From the NCBI RefSeq assembly GCF_033115175.1, contig NC_084827.1:124155701-124219700 (forward strand): a stretch of 64,000 bases of DNA, given 5' to 3'. The position numbers were made by a program, and so were the translations under genes. How positions within the stretch are numbered: the first letter of the stretch is position 1; each line of letters opens with the position of its first letter. A model generated the notes under the pieces. That model did no database searches. It was not told the origin of the DNA and was given only the letters and a program-made list of their open reading frames with translations. The DNA is from Lepus europaeus. Its lineage: Eukaryota; Chordata; Mammalia; Lagomorpha; Leporidae. This document shows positions 26,431 to 40,101 of this stretch, one piece after another.

Positions 26431-27670
26431 TTTTGTTTTTTCTCCTAAGGCAAAATTATAGTGTGTTTATGGTAATGGGAAAGGTGGTAGAGGGGGCAAT
26501 GAATTATGTAGGGGAGAGAGGCAGTGTCCTTGAGAAGAGCAGTGCTACACCATTGACTGAGGCGGTTTGTAAAGCTCTCTGGACTGCCTTAGACATCTCT
26601 GTTCCTGACCAGACCAGAAGCTCTTTGGGAAATATAATATCCAGGACTTGAAACAGTTTTGATGTTCACCTAGTTCTTGAATCTCCCCCTGTAGCCAAAA
26701 GGGAGTAGGATCTTGGCCTGTGATTAGAACAGAAGCATTTGGAGAGCAGGCAGAATGCAAGAGCACAGGCCCAGACTGGAGGGGAGACATAGCTGGAGGC
26801 TATCTGATTGCGTCCACACCTCTTGAGAAATAGGTTGTTGGCTGAAGTGAGGATGAGGGGACAGATCTATGTGACTCCCTTGTCCCAGCAGAGAACTAGT
26901 AATTTGTTTATCAGTGAGCTGAGTTGTCTTACTGGGTGGGCCTTTAGTTTCATAGTTACACATTAATTAATAATCAGCAAGCAGCTGCAGTGGCCCCAGC
27001 AGCTGGATGGACTCTTCTTTTCATCAAGTATGGTCTTAGTAGTGGTTAGTTGGTTTGAATCTTGAGCACATTGGTATTTTTTTCCCTTCAAGTGATTTTC
27101 CTGAAGTCAGTGAAGAATCTTGATACTAGATTAACTAGATAAATGGAAGTATTGCTGAAAGTTCATGTCTCTTAAAAGTGCTGGAATGAAAGAATAGGTA
27201 TGCTCGGTTTCCCAGCGAGCTCATCATAGGCTAGTCCAGAAGAGAGAGATGTCTGTTTTAAGTACGGAGGGTTTTGGCCACACTTCAGTGTGTCATGTAG
27301 TGGATGACTTCTTGGAACTAGCGAGAGGAAATGAGTCTTGAAAACTGGGAATTCTTTCCCCCAGGCTTGTCCCGTGGATGTGGCAGTCAGAGAACACAGT
27401 AACACCAACTGGTTTTACCCAGTCTACTGTCCCTAGACTTCAGTTCTAGGCCTTCCCTCAAGTTTCATTTCTAGAAGACCTGTAGAGCAGTCACAGCTTA
27501 TGGCCAAGTCTTCTACCTTCCATTGTGTTTTTGTTTCCTTGCTACTGTCCTGACTGCTTTCCAGTGAAAGCTAGTGTGGTGTATCTTTGCTTGTTCTCTC
27601 TGAAAACGTGGGCAGAGATAGAGTCCTGAATTTTAAATAACTCAGCTAGTTAATTTTGCTTGGAGTCAAG
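26431..27670. other. Intergenic sequence, nothing recognised
   Basis: Moderate GC, several short ORFs on both strands without domains or continuity. No repeat family was identified. Confidence 0.4.
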
Positions 27671-27683
27671 AGTTAAAACAGTA

Positions 27684-28004
27684 GGCTGGCGCCGCAGCTC
27701 ACTAGGCTAATCCTCCACCTGCGGCGCCGGCACCCCGGGTTCTAGTCCCGGTTGGGGAACCGGATTCTGTCCCAGTTGCTCCTCTTCCAGTCCAGCTCTC
27801 TGCTGTGGCCCGGGAAGGCAGTGGAGGATGGCCCAAGCACTTGGGCCCTGCACCTGCATGGGAGACCAGGAGGAAGCACCTGGCTCCTGGCTTCGGATCG
27901 TCCAGCATGCCGGCCACGGCGGCCATTGGAGGGTGAACCAACGGTAAAGGAAGACCTTTCTCTCTGTCTCTCTCTCTAACTCTGCCTGTCAAAAAAAAAA
28001 AAAA
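27684..28004 (+). repeat. CSINE2-type young copy with perfect target-site duplication
   Basis: Head 'ggctggcgccgcagctcact' and tail A15. The exact 13-bp duplication agttaaaacagta lies at 27671-27683 and 28005-28017. Confidence 0.95.
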
Positions 28005-28017
28005 AGTTAAAACAGTA

Positions 28018-29243
28018 AAACTTTTCTTTCCTTAGTGGGTCTTACTGAACAGTCCTTTCGTGGTAACTATTGCACATTTAGACCCAGCAAAACATTCTAG
28101 TAGAAATATGGTGACTCTTGTTAGTTACATCAGTCATAACAGTATTCTTTAGCATATTTTACATATAGATAGGCTGATGGTTTCTTTTTCCTCATGTCTG
28201 GAGGACATCCTATCTTGATTCTCTGCTTTCCAGCTCTGCTATTGCCTCTTATCTAGTAGGAGCCTTTTCAAGTTACTGTTTTGTCCATATGAAAGACTCC
28301 AGTTCATTTTTCACACCACTGTCTTGCTAATCTTCCCGGAGTGTAGACTTTCACCAGGACATTCCCTGCTCACGAGACTGCCGTGGGTGTCTGTTGCTTG
28401 CTCGGTGGAAACCAGCTTTGCCTCCTTAAATTGCTGTAGCCTGGCGTCCTGACAGAGCCTCTGGCTCTGGAGCAGCTTCAGGGGCGCTCACTTTGTAGTG
28501 AAATACCAGTCACTTGCCAATGGCAGCAGTTCCACCTTTCCCTGGCAAAGATTTCCTTGGATAAGGAGCAGTTGTGACTCACTGAGAACACTTCCTTAAT
28601 CCCGACTCTTCCAGGCTTTCTGCTCGTAAGATTGCACTTCTGCCGCTCTGATGTTTTTATCATTTATTTTACTGCTAGCAGTTCAAAGTATTGATGCATG
28701 TAACCTTGTTGCTGGCCATGTTAAGTTTCAGTCAAACATCAGAAAATGGATTGCTGAAGATTCTTTACTAGGCACGCCAGTATTTTAAACGTGAGTTGAT
28801 ACACTTGGTGCCTCAGGCAGATGGTACATTGCTTCTGTGCCTAAGAGCATTTGGTAGTGCTGAAACAGGCTTCCGTTCAGTCCAAAATAATGCGCTGATG
28901 AGTGGGCAACTTTGAGCATCTTGTCTTTTTTTCTTGCTGAATTTGAGTATTTGGAAGTCCTTTCACTTACACATTAACTGTATCTGTGAGCCTTCATAAA
29001 ATGACGCTGCAGGTATGGGCAAGCATATAGTCAGTTGAGAAGTCTTGTGTGTCAGTTTAGCATATGGAACCACTTGTTTTTGTTTTGTTGTAGCTGTGTA
29101 TATCTAGAGAGATTAACACATTTAAATGTAGGCACACGACTTTCCAGATTTAAAGTTGTTAGGCTATTAAAAGGGAGGATTTTCAAGTCCTACTGAGGTG
29201 AATTTAAAGTATTGAGGTGAATTTAAAGATTTCTGTTTTACCT
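28018..29243. other. Intergenic sequence without recognised repeats
   Basis: A 1.2-kb repeat-free block of near-average GC. A tandem doublet of 'tgaggtgaatttaaag' occurs at about 29194-29229. No supported gene. Confidence 0.4.
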
Positions 29244-29541
29244 AATTTATTATTTGAAAGGCAGAGAGACAGCAAGAGCTTCCATCTGCTACTTCATTCC
29301 CCAAATGCCTGCAATGACTCAGGCTGGGCTAGGGCTGAAGCCAGGAGCTGAGAACTCAATCCAGGTATCCCACTTGGGTGGCAGGGGCTGGAGTAATTGA
29401 GCTGTCACCTGCTGTCTCCCATTGTGTGCATTATCAGGAAACTGGAATCAGGAGCTGAACCTGGACTTGAGTCTTGGCACTTAGTTGTGGGACGCAGGAA
29501 TCCTAGCTAGCATCTTAACTGCTGCACCAAACATGCACCCC
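29244..29541 (-). repeat. CSINE, old copy
   Basis: 'ttatttgaaaggcagagaga' at the tail side, 'cccaaatgcctgcaatgac' in the body, and a degraded head ending 'aaacatgcacccc'. Confidence 0.85.
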
Positions 29542-32500
29542 ACCAGAGCATTTTAAATCTCATGTACTGACCTCTCCTGTTTCATTTATTCCCCGGGTTA
29601 AGACTTTTCTCTCCTTAGGCACTTTGCTTAAACAGCATTTCCTTATGTAAGGCCTGGCTGGAAGGTTGCAATGAATACTATGTCTAAAGTCTGTATTTAG
29701 AGAATAGCGTCTCCAGAATCCTATATTTTATTAAATGAAATTAGAAATTGTTTTATATTCCTCTAACTTGTGTCTTGTTAGAGCTGCCCGAGTGATTGGC
29801 AAGAGCTACATTTTTTTCTCGTCATGTATTTTCAAAGTAAGGTTAATGGAACTCTGTAGTTTAAATATCGTGGGATGCCAAAAGCCCAGAAGACAAGAAC
29901 CCTCAAGCAGGGAAATAGCAAAATTCTGTACTCTGGGTTGTGGGATGTGCTGGAGATGGAGGAGGATGATTGGTGTAGTGGTGGTGGGTACTGTACTGGG
30001 GAGAAAACATCCAGCCCATTTAAGCTTTGGGCAAGGTTGGAGCTTGGGTTAAAAATGCCATTTTGCCTGCTTTATAATGCTGAGAGGATAAAGAGATCAA
30101 TAAAGTATCCTCAAATTTTTTAAGTCATATTTGTCTCCATTTTATTAACATTTCCAGGGGAGCCAAGATCACCAAGGGTGGTGGATTTTGGTGGTGAAAA
30201 TGTTAGTACTGAGTCTATACTGTGATTTTCTTTCTCTGAAATTAAATATATTGTTCACAGGCACTCTGACACATCTCATAGACATACGTGTGGACTGATC
30301 TTTGAATAGTTCTCTCCTTTTGGTTTCTATAGCTCTGAACGTGCCTGGAAAACTTAGCTCCTGTTTACAACCAAGTAGTGTGCCCTGTGAGAATGGAACA
30401 TAAGACCTGTTTAGGAGGATACATATACCCAGAATGACAGGCAACCTTTCTGGAAATCAGTGGCACCAACTTACTCTGCACCGGAGAGAGAAAGCCTCCA
30501 TTGCAACATCATAGTCTTGCTCAGGAATCTTTAAAATCACCATTTCTAAAATAAAACTTACCATCCAATAAAATTTGTATGATACATCCATGAAAACTAA
30601 TTACCAAGGGTTATAGCCTGACATTTTGACACTATGGAAAGAAATTCATATGGCAATCACAACTTTTAAAGTTTAGTTGTATTCCCACTCAGCTTATCAA
30701 AATAGTTTCTTCATGAGTAAAACATCCCAATACTAATTACTATCTTAGTTCTGACTTCTGGGTCTTTAGAATACTGACCTTTAGAGCCAACATAATGTAA
30801 TTAATTTAACCACCAGCTGTAATAGTGTGACAAAGCCTTCAAATCTTTTCCATTTGCTATCTTGCTCTGCCACTAGGAACTTTTTTTTTTTCCTGTACAT
30901 TTCTGGGTCTGATTTTTCTCAATTATACAATTGAACTAAAAACAATGAATAACAGTGCAGAAATGTAGTGAGGAAGAACTCTATTTAGTGATAAAACTGT
31001 GCAGTGTAAAGAGCCTGGACCGATTTTTTTAAGCAGTAAAATATAACATGACTTTAAATAGTATGGGTAATTATACACCTGAGTGCAACATGAAGCTTCA
31101 CTGTTAGGACGTTGTTTTTGCTTATGCTAATAGGTTGTGTCGCATCTTTTTTTGTTGTTTTTTGTTTGTTTGTTTTGTCTCTGGGCTCTGAAGATTGAAG
31201 TTTACTATTGCTGAGAAGGACATAAGTGAGTATATTTCTTTTTAAAAATTTAACAGTGCCAACAATAGATAACGCATTTATGTAAGGATGTTACAACTAG
31301 GCAGTGTAGCTGCCTTAATATTCTTCTAGGATTTTACACTTGAGAGCTGGTCTGGCCTAATCATTTCTAGATAATTCTCCCCAGACATAAAGAGTGAAGG
31401 AGTTAAATCAATTTAGAAGCATCCTGGGTATGGTGGAAATAAACATGCACATTCTACTCAAGAGAAAGTCACACATTTCCTGGTCTTTAAGTATTTCTTT
31501 TAGTTCTGTATTTCCTGTAGACCAACAGTAAGATGTTTTCATTTTTCTTTTTTATTTTTTCCAGAAGAGGTGTGGTGGAAGGGTCTGCCAGAACCAGAGG
31601 CTAAGCACACAGCAGTATAAAAAAAATTATTTATTCCAGCTTCCAGAATTCCTCCTCTTCAGCCTTTCCTGTTCGTTGGAATAATGAAGCTGTTAAACAG
31701 TGGTGTAAAGAAGTTCCATCCAGTGGTTGAAGCTCAGTAGAAATCAAGGAAGTAGGCTGTGTAGCTCACGTAGACCGTCTGTACTCGAGTCCTTCCCAGG
31801 CTCACTAAGGGGGAGAGGGGACACAGAGTTTTCAAAATTTGCTTGTAGCAGATACGATTATCTTCCAATGAATATCTTCATGAAACTGGATTTAAATAAT
31901 TACATGTTAAATAAAATATGTAGGTATTAAGTTAACTTCCTCCTGGGGCTACTCAGGGTTTATTTTTGTAGCCTTTAGAGGGGACAGAAACAAGGAGGCT
32001 ACATTTTTACTGACTGTGCTAGGCATTCTGGAAAACTCCAGGTAATAGAAACATTTTATTTTCTATTTTCGTTCCAAAGTAAATGCAGTATTAAATGAGC
32101 AAGTTTAGGTAAATGCTTAGTGACGTGCCAAAAAGCTTACACATATACTTGCTTAACAGAGCTTTCCTTCTGGAATTAATGAAATTCTAACCACAAAGAG
32201 GTGTTAGAAATTAATTCAAGAGCTGTATTTGAAAGCCTGAAGACTCTCCCCTCTCCTTTATTCACCATCCCTACCCTTCCTGCCCATCCCTACCCTTCTC
32301 TCTGCACCCTTGCCCCCTGGTGAGCACCTAGTTGAGTAGTTGTGCTTTGAAACTCAGTGTGAGAGGGAGGTTTTGTGGATCTCTTAAATCACAACACAAA
32401 ACAGCTCACCACCACCATCACCACCACTATCACCATGCAGTAGCTTTTGATCATGTCTCTTGAATTGGTCAGTGCTCCCAACTGGACAAGAAAAACAAAT

Positions 32501-32868
32501 ATACAGGGAATGTATTTTTTTGTTTGTTTGTTTAATCTTGCATATCTTGTCCTTGATGCTTTGCATGGATCAAAGTTGCTTTGGCGTCTCTGCCCCCATC
32601 AGAACTGTGGTTGTCTGGGGTTTAAGAGATCCCATAGCATAAATCTCCACTAGATGTCAGTGTGTCACTAAATGAAACTGGTTCAGCATGCGCTCCAGAA
32701 CTGTTTTTGAAATCTATTGGAAAGGTAAATTCCAATTTTATATTTTCCAACCAGAATGATGGATATAGATGTGTTTTTGTGGTACATGTTAGTAATAAGT
32801 GGTATTTGTCCTCATGTTTAAAAAACACATTATCTTTCATCTGAGGATTTCAAAATGCTTACCTCCAA

Positions 32869-32949
32869 GGGTACTTCAGCAGGTTCATGGAAAAATGGAA
32901 TTAATTAGCAGATAATGTGCATTTTCCATGAACTTTTTTCAAGGTCCCT
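32869..32949. repeat. Mariner-like palindromic MITE
   Basis: About 80 bp with terminal inverted repeats of roughly 25 bp: left 'gggtacttcagcaggttcat', right 'atgaacttttttcaaggtcc'. It lacks any coding sequence. Confidence 0.65.
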
Positions 32950-32979
32950 CCTGAATTCTAGTCATTTGCCATAATATTC

Positions 32980-33125
32980 CAAAAGACATGAAATGCAAAT
33001 ATGGCCTTCAGTTTCCAGTAGAGTAACAGGAATTGCATGGGGTCACAGTGATTGGCCCAAGGCCACATAGTCACAGTGAAAGGAACTGGACTGGAACTTT
33101 GTGATTGCAGAACATACTGTGCCTC
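32980..33125 (-). repeat. MIR element
   Basis: 'gattggcccaaggccacata' and 'cactgtgcc'-type flanks match the antisense MIR core. Confidence 0.6.
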
Positions 33126-33341
33126 ATCCACACCGCCGTTGCTTTGGTATCTGAAGTGCATTTAGATGCAGAATCCCTTTGGAGAAGTCTGCCGTATGTA
33201 TTAATGACCTTCCCTATAAAACAAGCTCATAGGAGTGAAATAATTAAGAGCCATTAAGTTAGTAAAGTTAGCATGGGAATGTTTCTATCAGAAAAACCTA
33301 AATTTTATTACTGCACAAACAGATGCTAAACAACAATCGAA

Positions 33342-33404
33342 AGCACTTCAAAAAGTTCATGGAAAAGTATATATTCAATTTCTTATGGATTTTTTGAAGT
33401 CTCA
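33342..33404. repeat. Mariner-like palindromic MITE, short
   Basis: 'agcacttcaaaaagttcatg' at the left and 'atggattttttgaagtctc' at the right. About 63 bp, the shortest clear copy here besides 50269-50322. Confidence 0.6.
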
Positions 33405-35391
33405 TATTTTCATGTATGCTATTTTTGGAATGGTGAACTCAAGCCAGCATGAACCTCATCTTAGTTCATTTTCAAGTGCAAAAGGGAAGAAAGGAAGAAG
33501 TAATCTGGAATGAAAAATGGGAACTGAAAAATTTGAGGATTTTGGTACAGATTCTACATTGTAGGTTTCACACTGTGTAGTTTTCTTAAAGAGAAGTCTA
33601 CATATAATTCTGTATCATAGGATTTAAATGGTGATTTTTCCCTAGATTATATACACAGGTTCCAGGTCTATCATATTTGTGGGTAAAGATTAAAAGAGTG
33701 AACAGAAAAGAGGTTAGGCTGGTGGGATTATGATAAATGTAATTCCTCCTTTATGTGGTAATATTGTTCTATAATAAATAAAGAGAAAGAATGTTTCCTC
33801 CTTTATTGTTCATGTTGTAAAAATTTGCCACAGTCTCAAGCTTAAGGAGAGCTCATTGACATCCATGAAAACAATTGTAATTCAGGATGGGCTTAATGTT
33901 TGGCTTGTTTACCAATGTTTCCCATTAAATCATAAAAATCAAGGTTAAGCTGGCAAAAGTACATGGTCAGATTTTCAAACTGCAATGTAAATTTTAAGTG
34001 AAGATAATTGATTACTTAAATCCTAGCAGGCAATTTGCTGTGGTATTTAGTGTATTACTGGTGTTAAGTGAATATTGATAAATAAGTTTTAAAATATAGC
34101 TCTATTTAACTTGTGTTTTTATTTCAATGGAGTATAAAGTTAGAAGAGTTACCAGTTAAGTTCAACAGAGTGTCAAAGTAAAACATTAAAATGCTGTTGT
34201 TTTTGCATGTTTGAACCTAGTTTTGATTCAGAACTTGTATATAGCAAATCATGCATGTGTCAAACAGATATAAAATAACATTCTGTATATATATATAAAG
34301 GAATTATATGTCTCAAGCAAATAATAACAGTGTAGCCACCTTGAATTATGTGTGAAAATTTCATGGCCAATAAAACACTGATCAGTGATTATCAGTTGGG
34401 GAAGCTGGGCATGTCTATTAAAATTCACTAGAAAACGCTTCTAAAATTATGTATGTTCTCTTGCCACCATTCCTATCGTCTAGGCATGATGTTTGGAAAC
34501 CTGCATTTTCGAACCTATGAGTCAGAACTTTTTAGGGTATTGTGAAGTTCTGATGCACACCGGACCTTACAGACACACATCACACTTCCTATATACTTAC
34601 TTAAGTTCACTTGTGAACTCGTGAAGCCACTAAATGTTATTTGCTAGAACTTATGGAATACTGGGCTCATACTGGTTGCTCTGAAGTTACCAAATCTGGG
34701 TGGTAAGTCAGTGGAGTTAAATTCTTCATTCAGCCAACTTAAATAATAAAGGAAAGGAATCCAAGTGGAAGACCAAGAATAGAGCAGCCTACCTCAGATC
34801 TGATTTGTAGAGTATTAAAAATGAGCCCCGCAAAACCTTTATTTATTCTGCCAGTTTCTCACTTTGCCTAGAATTTCACCATTAGGTTCTTTGGCTTAAA
34901 ATACAGCTATCTCCAGAAATCTCTTATTATGTTGATATTACGGGAATCAGTAACACATTGCATTTTTGTCATTGACTAGTCACTAAAGTTCATTAGGTCA
35001 TAACAATCACTCTCCCTTCCCACACCTGCTTGAAGAAGTCACTGGCTAAATGGGGATTTGTATAGAGAGATGTCAAGAGAAGCCCTGAGCACTGGAGCAC
35101 TGCTTGAGAGGACAGGCTGCTAGGAAACTGATTTCTCATGGGAAAACACCCATTACCTCCCCACTCCCTGCAGAAGAACGGGGGATCCACAGCTTCCAGC
35201 TTCCAGCTTGAACTCAGAGGGATTCCCTGGATCTTTCTAAACTGTAGACACTGATTCTGTAGGATTGGGGTAGGAAAACCTGCATGTCTAAAGGAGCTCC
35301 CAGCTGAAGTCCATGCTGTTAATGTGGAGGGATAGACTTAATCTTCACTCATCTATGGCAAGTCCTGACCGCAGCACCTGGGAGTCTTTTA

Positions 35392-35490
35392 GATCAGTAG
35401 TTCTAGGGTGTGGGTGAGGCTAAGAATCACCTGGAGAGCCTGTTAAAGCAGATTACTGGGCCCCATCTGAGAGCTCGTGATTTACCAGGT
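35392..35490 (+). repeat. MER5A-like (hAT-Charlie) fragment
   Basis: 'aagaatcacctggagagcct', 'gttaaagcagattactgggc' and 'cccatctgagagctcgtgat' follow the MER5A consensus order as I know it. Truncated on the right. Confidence 0.65.
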
Positions 35491-35916
35491 GAGGGCTACA
35501 TACTTGCATTGCTGACTGCTGTGCCGGGTCCGGATTTGGAGCAGCCTTGCTTTCGACAGCACATGCCCACGCCTTCTCTCCGACTCTGGCAGAGCAGCCG
35601 GCATCTTGACTTAGGTTGTGGGTGCTTCCTGACAAGCTGCAAAGGTGAGACCAACATCCTCATTTTCGCTAAACAGACCAGCCAGCAGAACTCTTCATTC
35701 CTGCTCACAGTATGGTCTTCCTTTGTAATTGCAGTCACACACAGGAAGGTCAAGATTGTGTATAGATGGCTGGCATACATCAGGAAATGAATTCTGTAGG
35801 TGCTGGACTTCAGCATCATCTAGATCATTGCTTTCTGGTTGTGGTGGGTTGGATTGTTTTCCTTCTGCAGCTTGTGTAGAGACATTTAGTAAGCATTAGC
35901 TGTGATACTGTTTTAT

Positions 35917-36157
35917 TAAGAGGCAGAGTGAGTGAGCTTCCACTTGCTGCAAAGCCTGCCATGGCCAGGGCTGGGTCAGGCTGAAGGCAGTAGCTGGGAA
36001 CTCGACACAGGTCTTCCATGGGGGTGTAGGAACCCCAGTACTTGAGCTGCTGCCTCCAAGGTCTGCATTAGCAAGAAGTTGAAGTCAAATGGTGGAGGTG
36101 GCATCGAAACCAGAAAAAGGAAATGAGAGTCCTAACCGCTAGGCCAGATGCCTGCCC
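35917..36157 (-). repeat. CSINE, old copy with imperfect target-site duplication
   Basis: Flanks 'gtgatactgtttta' (35902-35915) and 'gtgatactatttta' (36159-36172) differ at one base, a duplication of at least 14 bp that has aged with the element. Confidence 0.85.
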
Positions 36158-36434
36158 AGTGATACTATTTTAAGTGCTGTGGGCTTTTTTTGGCAAAGTG
36201 TTTTCAAAACTTTGATAGAAATATCTTAAGAGTTTGTAAATGTATTGAAAACACATCCATAGGCAACTGGGGAAATTTCTTAAATTTTATTTTTTTCTCC
36301 TAGAACACTGTTTATTCTTGTTAAAGGATAAAGATGGAACTAAACAGGAAAGTTTTAACTTAAACTAAGGTAGTCAACATTTTTAGTCTTTATTATTTTT
36401 GCAGTAGTTTAAGACAAAGCTTCCTCAGATTTTT

Positions 36435-36747
36435 TTTTTTTTTTTTTTTTTGACAGAGTGGACAGAGAGAGAGACAGAGAGAAAGGTCTTCCTTTTCCGT
36501 TGGTTCACCTTCTAATGGCCGCCGCGGCTGGCGTGCTGTAGTCGGCACACCGCACTGATCCGAAGGCAGGAGCCAGGTGCTTCTCCTGGTCTCCCATGGG
36601 GTGCAGGGCCCAAGCACTTGGGCCATCCTCCACTGCACTCCTGGGCCATAGCAGAGAGCTGGCCTGGAAGAGGAACAACCGGGACTAGAACCCAGTGTGC
36701 CGGCGCTACTAGGCAGAGGATTAGCCTGTTGAGCCATGGCGCCAGCC
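36435..36747 (-). repeat. CSINE2-type young copy with target-site duplication
   Basis: Poly(T) end, head 'gagccatggcgccagcc'. The 13-bp duplication tcctcagattttt lies at 36422-36434 and 36748-36760. Confidence 0.95.
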
Positions 36748-37410
36748 TCCTCAGATTTTTATATCTTAACAATTCTCTTTATAAATCAGTTCTCTTTTAT
36801 TCCATGTCTGAATATATGATGATGATGATAAAATAGGGTTGGAGTTCACTATCACAGCAATATTTGATAGTCTTCAGTTTATGAATTAAAATAATTTGCC
36901 TTGTAGGTTAAATATTATGTTTATAAATACATTTTAAAATATATTAAAATAAGGTTATTTTATTTTTACAATCAGTTTTACCCTTTCCATTAATGTGTAG
37001 CCATCCTATTTGAGCTCTAGTATGCTGTGATTTGTCAACGTTCCCTCTGTGGGCATGCAATGAAGAACATTAGCTTCCCTTGTGGGAGACTTGTGAGAGA
37101 ACCGTGAAGTGTGTAAAGCACCCCATACCCCAGCTGAGTAGTACAAATGGAAACAGCTGAGCAGCCTGAGTTTCATAACAACATGTCCCATATGAAAACT
37201 ACAATAATAGGATTCAGCAACTATTGCTTGCTAGAGGCTGACCTACTTAGCAATGCTATTCTGAACAGATCTATCCAAAGCACACTTCCTTTTTTCTTTT
37301 CCTCCTATACTATAGAAACCTCTAGGTTATCTGGCATAGTGGTGGTTCTCTTAGTTTTCACTCCTCGTTCAGTCACATTACATACTGTTCCATCATTATA
37401 AAAGGTTTTT

Positions 37411-37696
37411 AGGGGCTGGCATGGGGGGTGCAGTGGGTTAAGCTGCTTGTGAGCGCTGGTTCAAGTCCCAGCTGCTCCAGTGTGGATCCAGCTCCCTGAT
37501 AATGCACCTGGGAGAGCACAGAAGATGGTCCAGGTGCTTGGGTTCCTGCCCCTCACGTAAGAGACAAAGATGGAGTTTCAGGCTCCTAACTTCAGCTTTG
37601 CCCAGCCCTGTCATGGCCTTTTGGGAGGTGAATCAGCAGATGGAAGATAACTCTCTCTCTATAATCCAAACAAGTAGATTAATCTTTTTAAAATTT
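37411..37696 (+). repeat. CSINE
   Basis: Head 'aggggctggcatggggggtg', B-box-like 'ggttcaagtcc', and tail 'attaatctttttaaaattta'. Confidence 0.85.
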
Positions 37697-37799
37697 ATTT
37701 TTAAAATTAGGAAACCCCTCCATCCTACCAATTCCCTCAGTCCGTTTTCTTGTATTATATGTTGTAACCAGGATCTTTGACTCATAGAAATCACTCAGT

Positions 37800-37955
37800 G
37801 TACTTTGAGGGTGTGGTTTCCTTCCTGTTTCTCTTCCCTGCTCAGACTCCAGAGGCACCTGAGCATAGGACCAAGGCCTACTCTTCAGTGTATGTATCCC
37901 CAGGGCCCAGCACAGAGTCTAACTTGGTACTAGCTCAGTAAATACTTGCTGGTTA
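37800..37955 (+). repeat. MIR/L2-type 3' fragment
   Basis: 'tgtatccccagggcccagca' and 'tagctcagtaaatacttgct' match the shared 3' text of MIR/L2 elements. Confidence 0.45.
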
Positions 37956-38061
37956 TTTGCTGCTAAAGACTTCCTGATACACATGTCTAACAGGTTTATT
38001 TCCCTATACCATCAGCCTTGGGGGCAAGACAGAAATTGTATAATAGGGTTGGGTATTTGAC

Positions 38062-38365
38062 CTTGAGATTAAGAGGACTATCAAAACACCTCTGTCTCAC
38101 ATTTGAGTTCCTGGGTTCAATTCCTGGCTCTAGCTCTTGTGTCCAGCCCGTTCTAATGCAGGTCCTCCATGGTAGTGGTGATGGCCCAAGTTGATTGGTT
38201 CCTGCCGCCCATGTGGGAGAGAGTTGTGTTCCTGGCCTCCTCCTTACGGGTACTTGGGACATGAACTAGAAAGTGTAAATAAATCTCTCTCCCTCCCTCT
38301 CCTCCCCCTTCTCCATTCCATACTTCCCCTTCCTCCTTCCATTTGCCTCTTAAATAAATTAAAAG
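38062..38365 (+). repeat. CSINE, old copy
   Basis: 'gggttcaattcctggctcta' (B-box region), 'tgatggcccaagttgattgg', and a CT-rich tail with 'ttaaataaattaaaag'. Confidence 0.8.
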
Positions 38366-40101
38366 CTTTTTTGGAGTGTGCATTAAATAGTTACATTGTG
38401 CTAAACCCCCTCAACATTTCTCCCACTTACTCCAACAGAGGAGGAGTACTAAGAGAAGTCTCCCAACTTCTGCCCCCTTCCGTGATGACATGGCTGCCTT
38501 GGCTCCCTCTGCCTTCCTAGCACAGCCTTGCAAACTCATGGCTGTTGGTGCCGGCCTCGCTCCCTGTGTCCCGGGTGCTCTTGCTTCACTCAGGTGATGG
38601 GGGTTAGACTAGAAGTGGTCTCACTGGAAACAAGGTTTCATTTTGCAGTGTCCAATAGCTAACTTGATGGCTGGCACATTTGTGTACCAGGAACTCCAGT
38701 ATCATCCCTTCTCCCAGGACACTTTAACCCCTCAGCACCCATCTCCCAGGGGCTATTGAATCACACTGTTTCTAGTGCCCTTGAAGATGTCCTTTGAGTT
38801 GGTAGTCATGGCTCTCAGCCTGACCCAGCCTAACACTCCCCTTCCACTCTGTGTCCTATCTTTCCCTCCATGTTCTGGAACTCCTGTCAAGCCAGCCAGC
38901 TGTCTCCTATGCCCTGGCAGGATTTCCTGTGGGAGAAAGGAAGGGGATATTTTTTTCCCAAAAAAGCTTTTGTTCATATTTTTTTTTTGGGGGAGGGGAG
39001 GTAAAATAGCAAGGTTTATTAGGAAGGGACATCTGTAAGGATGGATGGGCACCTCTCCCGACAGAGCCTGAGTTGTTATTTATTAAATACATAGAAGCAA
39101 ACTTTGCACATCAAATTTTTTCTACATTTAGTATTATTATTTCATTGTAGATACAAAATGCATTTTAAGTTTTATGAGTTTGAAATAAAAGAACATAGGT
39201 TAACCAGTTCTTATAGTATCTTGAACCATTTGTACAGTTGAAAGTTGTGTTTGTGTCCAATAGCACAACATTATTTCAGGCTAACTGCTCTTAAGATCTG
39301 GAACAATGTAACATTTTTGTCCACTGGGTTTTTAATCTAATTCCTATATTTTTATGGTATTTAACATTTTATTTCAGAATAACTTTAAATTTACAAAACA
39401 AAAATTGTGGCATAGTAAATATAAATAATTCCCTTACCCCCTCACCCCACTTCCTACATTATTAGCATCACATATTAGTATATTTGTCAAACTAATGACC
39501 CATGTTTGGCTTCCTTTATTTTATCCAAATTCCTGTCTCTCCTGTCCCTACTGCCAGCCTCTAGTAACCCGCATTCTGTTTTCAGATCGACTTTTTGGTT
39601 TTGTTTGTTGTTTGTTGCTAACTACCACATATGAGGGACAACATACAGAATTTGTTTTTCTCTGTCTGGCTTATTTCACTGCAAATGACAGAATTTCATT
39701 GTTTTTGTGGCTGAATCATATTCCATTATGTAAACACACATATGACACATTTTCTTTATCCATTTATCTTCTGATACACATCTTGGTGAATTCCATATTT
39801 TGGATGTTGTGAACAATGCTGTGATAAACATGGTGGATCAGCTGTCTGATAAGTTTCCTGCCTTTTGGGTATGTCCCCAGTAGTGGGATTGCTGGATCAT
39901 TGGCAGGTCTATTTCTAGTTTTTAAAGAAATTTCCATAATGTTTTCCACAGTGGCTGCACTAATTTACATTCCCACCAACAGCTTTCTCCACACCCTCAC
40001 CAGCATTTGTTACTCTCTTTTTGAAAACAAAAAAGGTGAAGTGATAGTTCATTGTGATTTTGATTTGCATTTTCTAGCTTGCTAGCAATATTGAGCATTT
40101 C

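Larger units (their letters stand above)
29542..35385. other. Largely unique intergenic block
   Basis: In 5.8 kb I recognise only a MIR (32980-33125) and two mariner-like palindromes (32869-32949, 33342-33404), plus short (CA)/(TA) runs. ORFs are all under 110 codons, without recognisable domains or introns. Lower repeat density than the neighbouring 36-61 kb. Confidence 0.45.

Noticed and set aside
32647-32662. Third CTCF-like match, CCACTAGATGTCA
   Set aside because: Deviates at the critical GGC position (TC in place of GC); too weak to list as a site.
35410-35790. 126-codon ORF with apparent cysteines and leucines
   Set aside because: Begins inside a MER5A-like fragment; no homology recognised and no exon structure.
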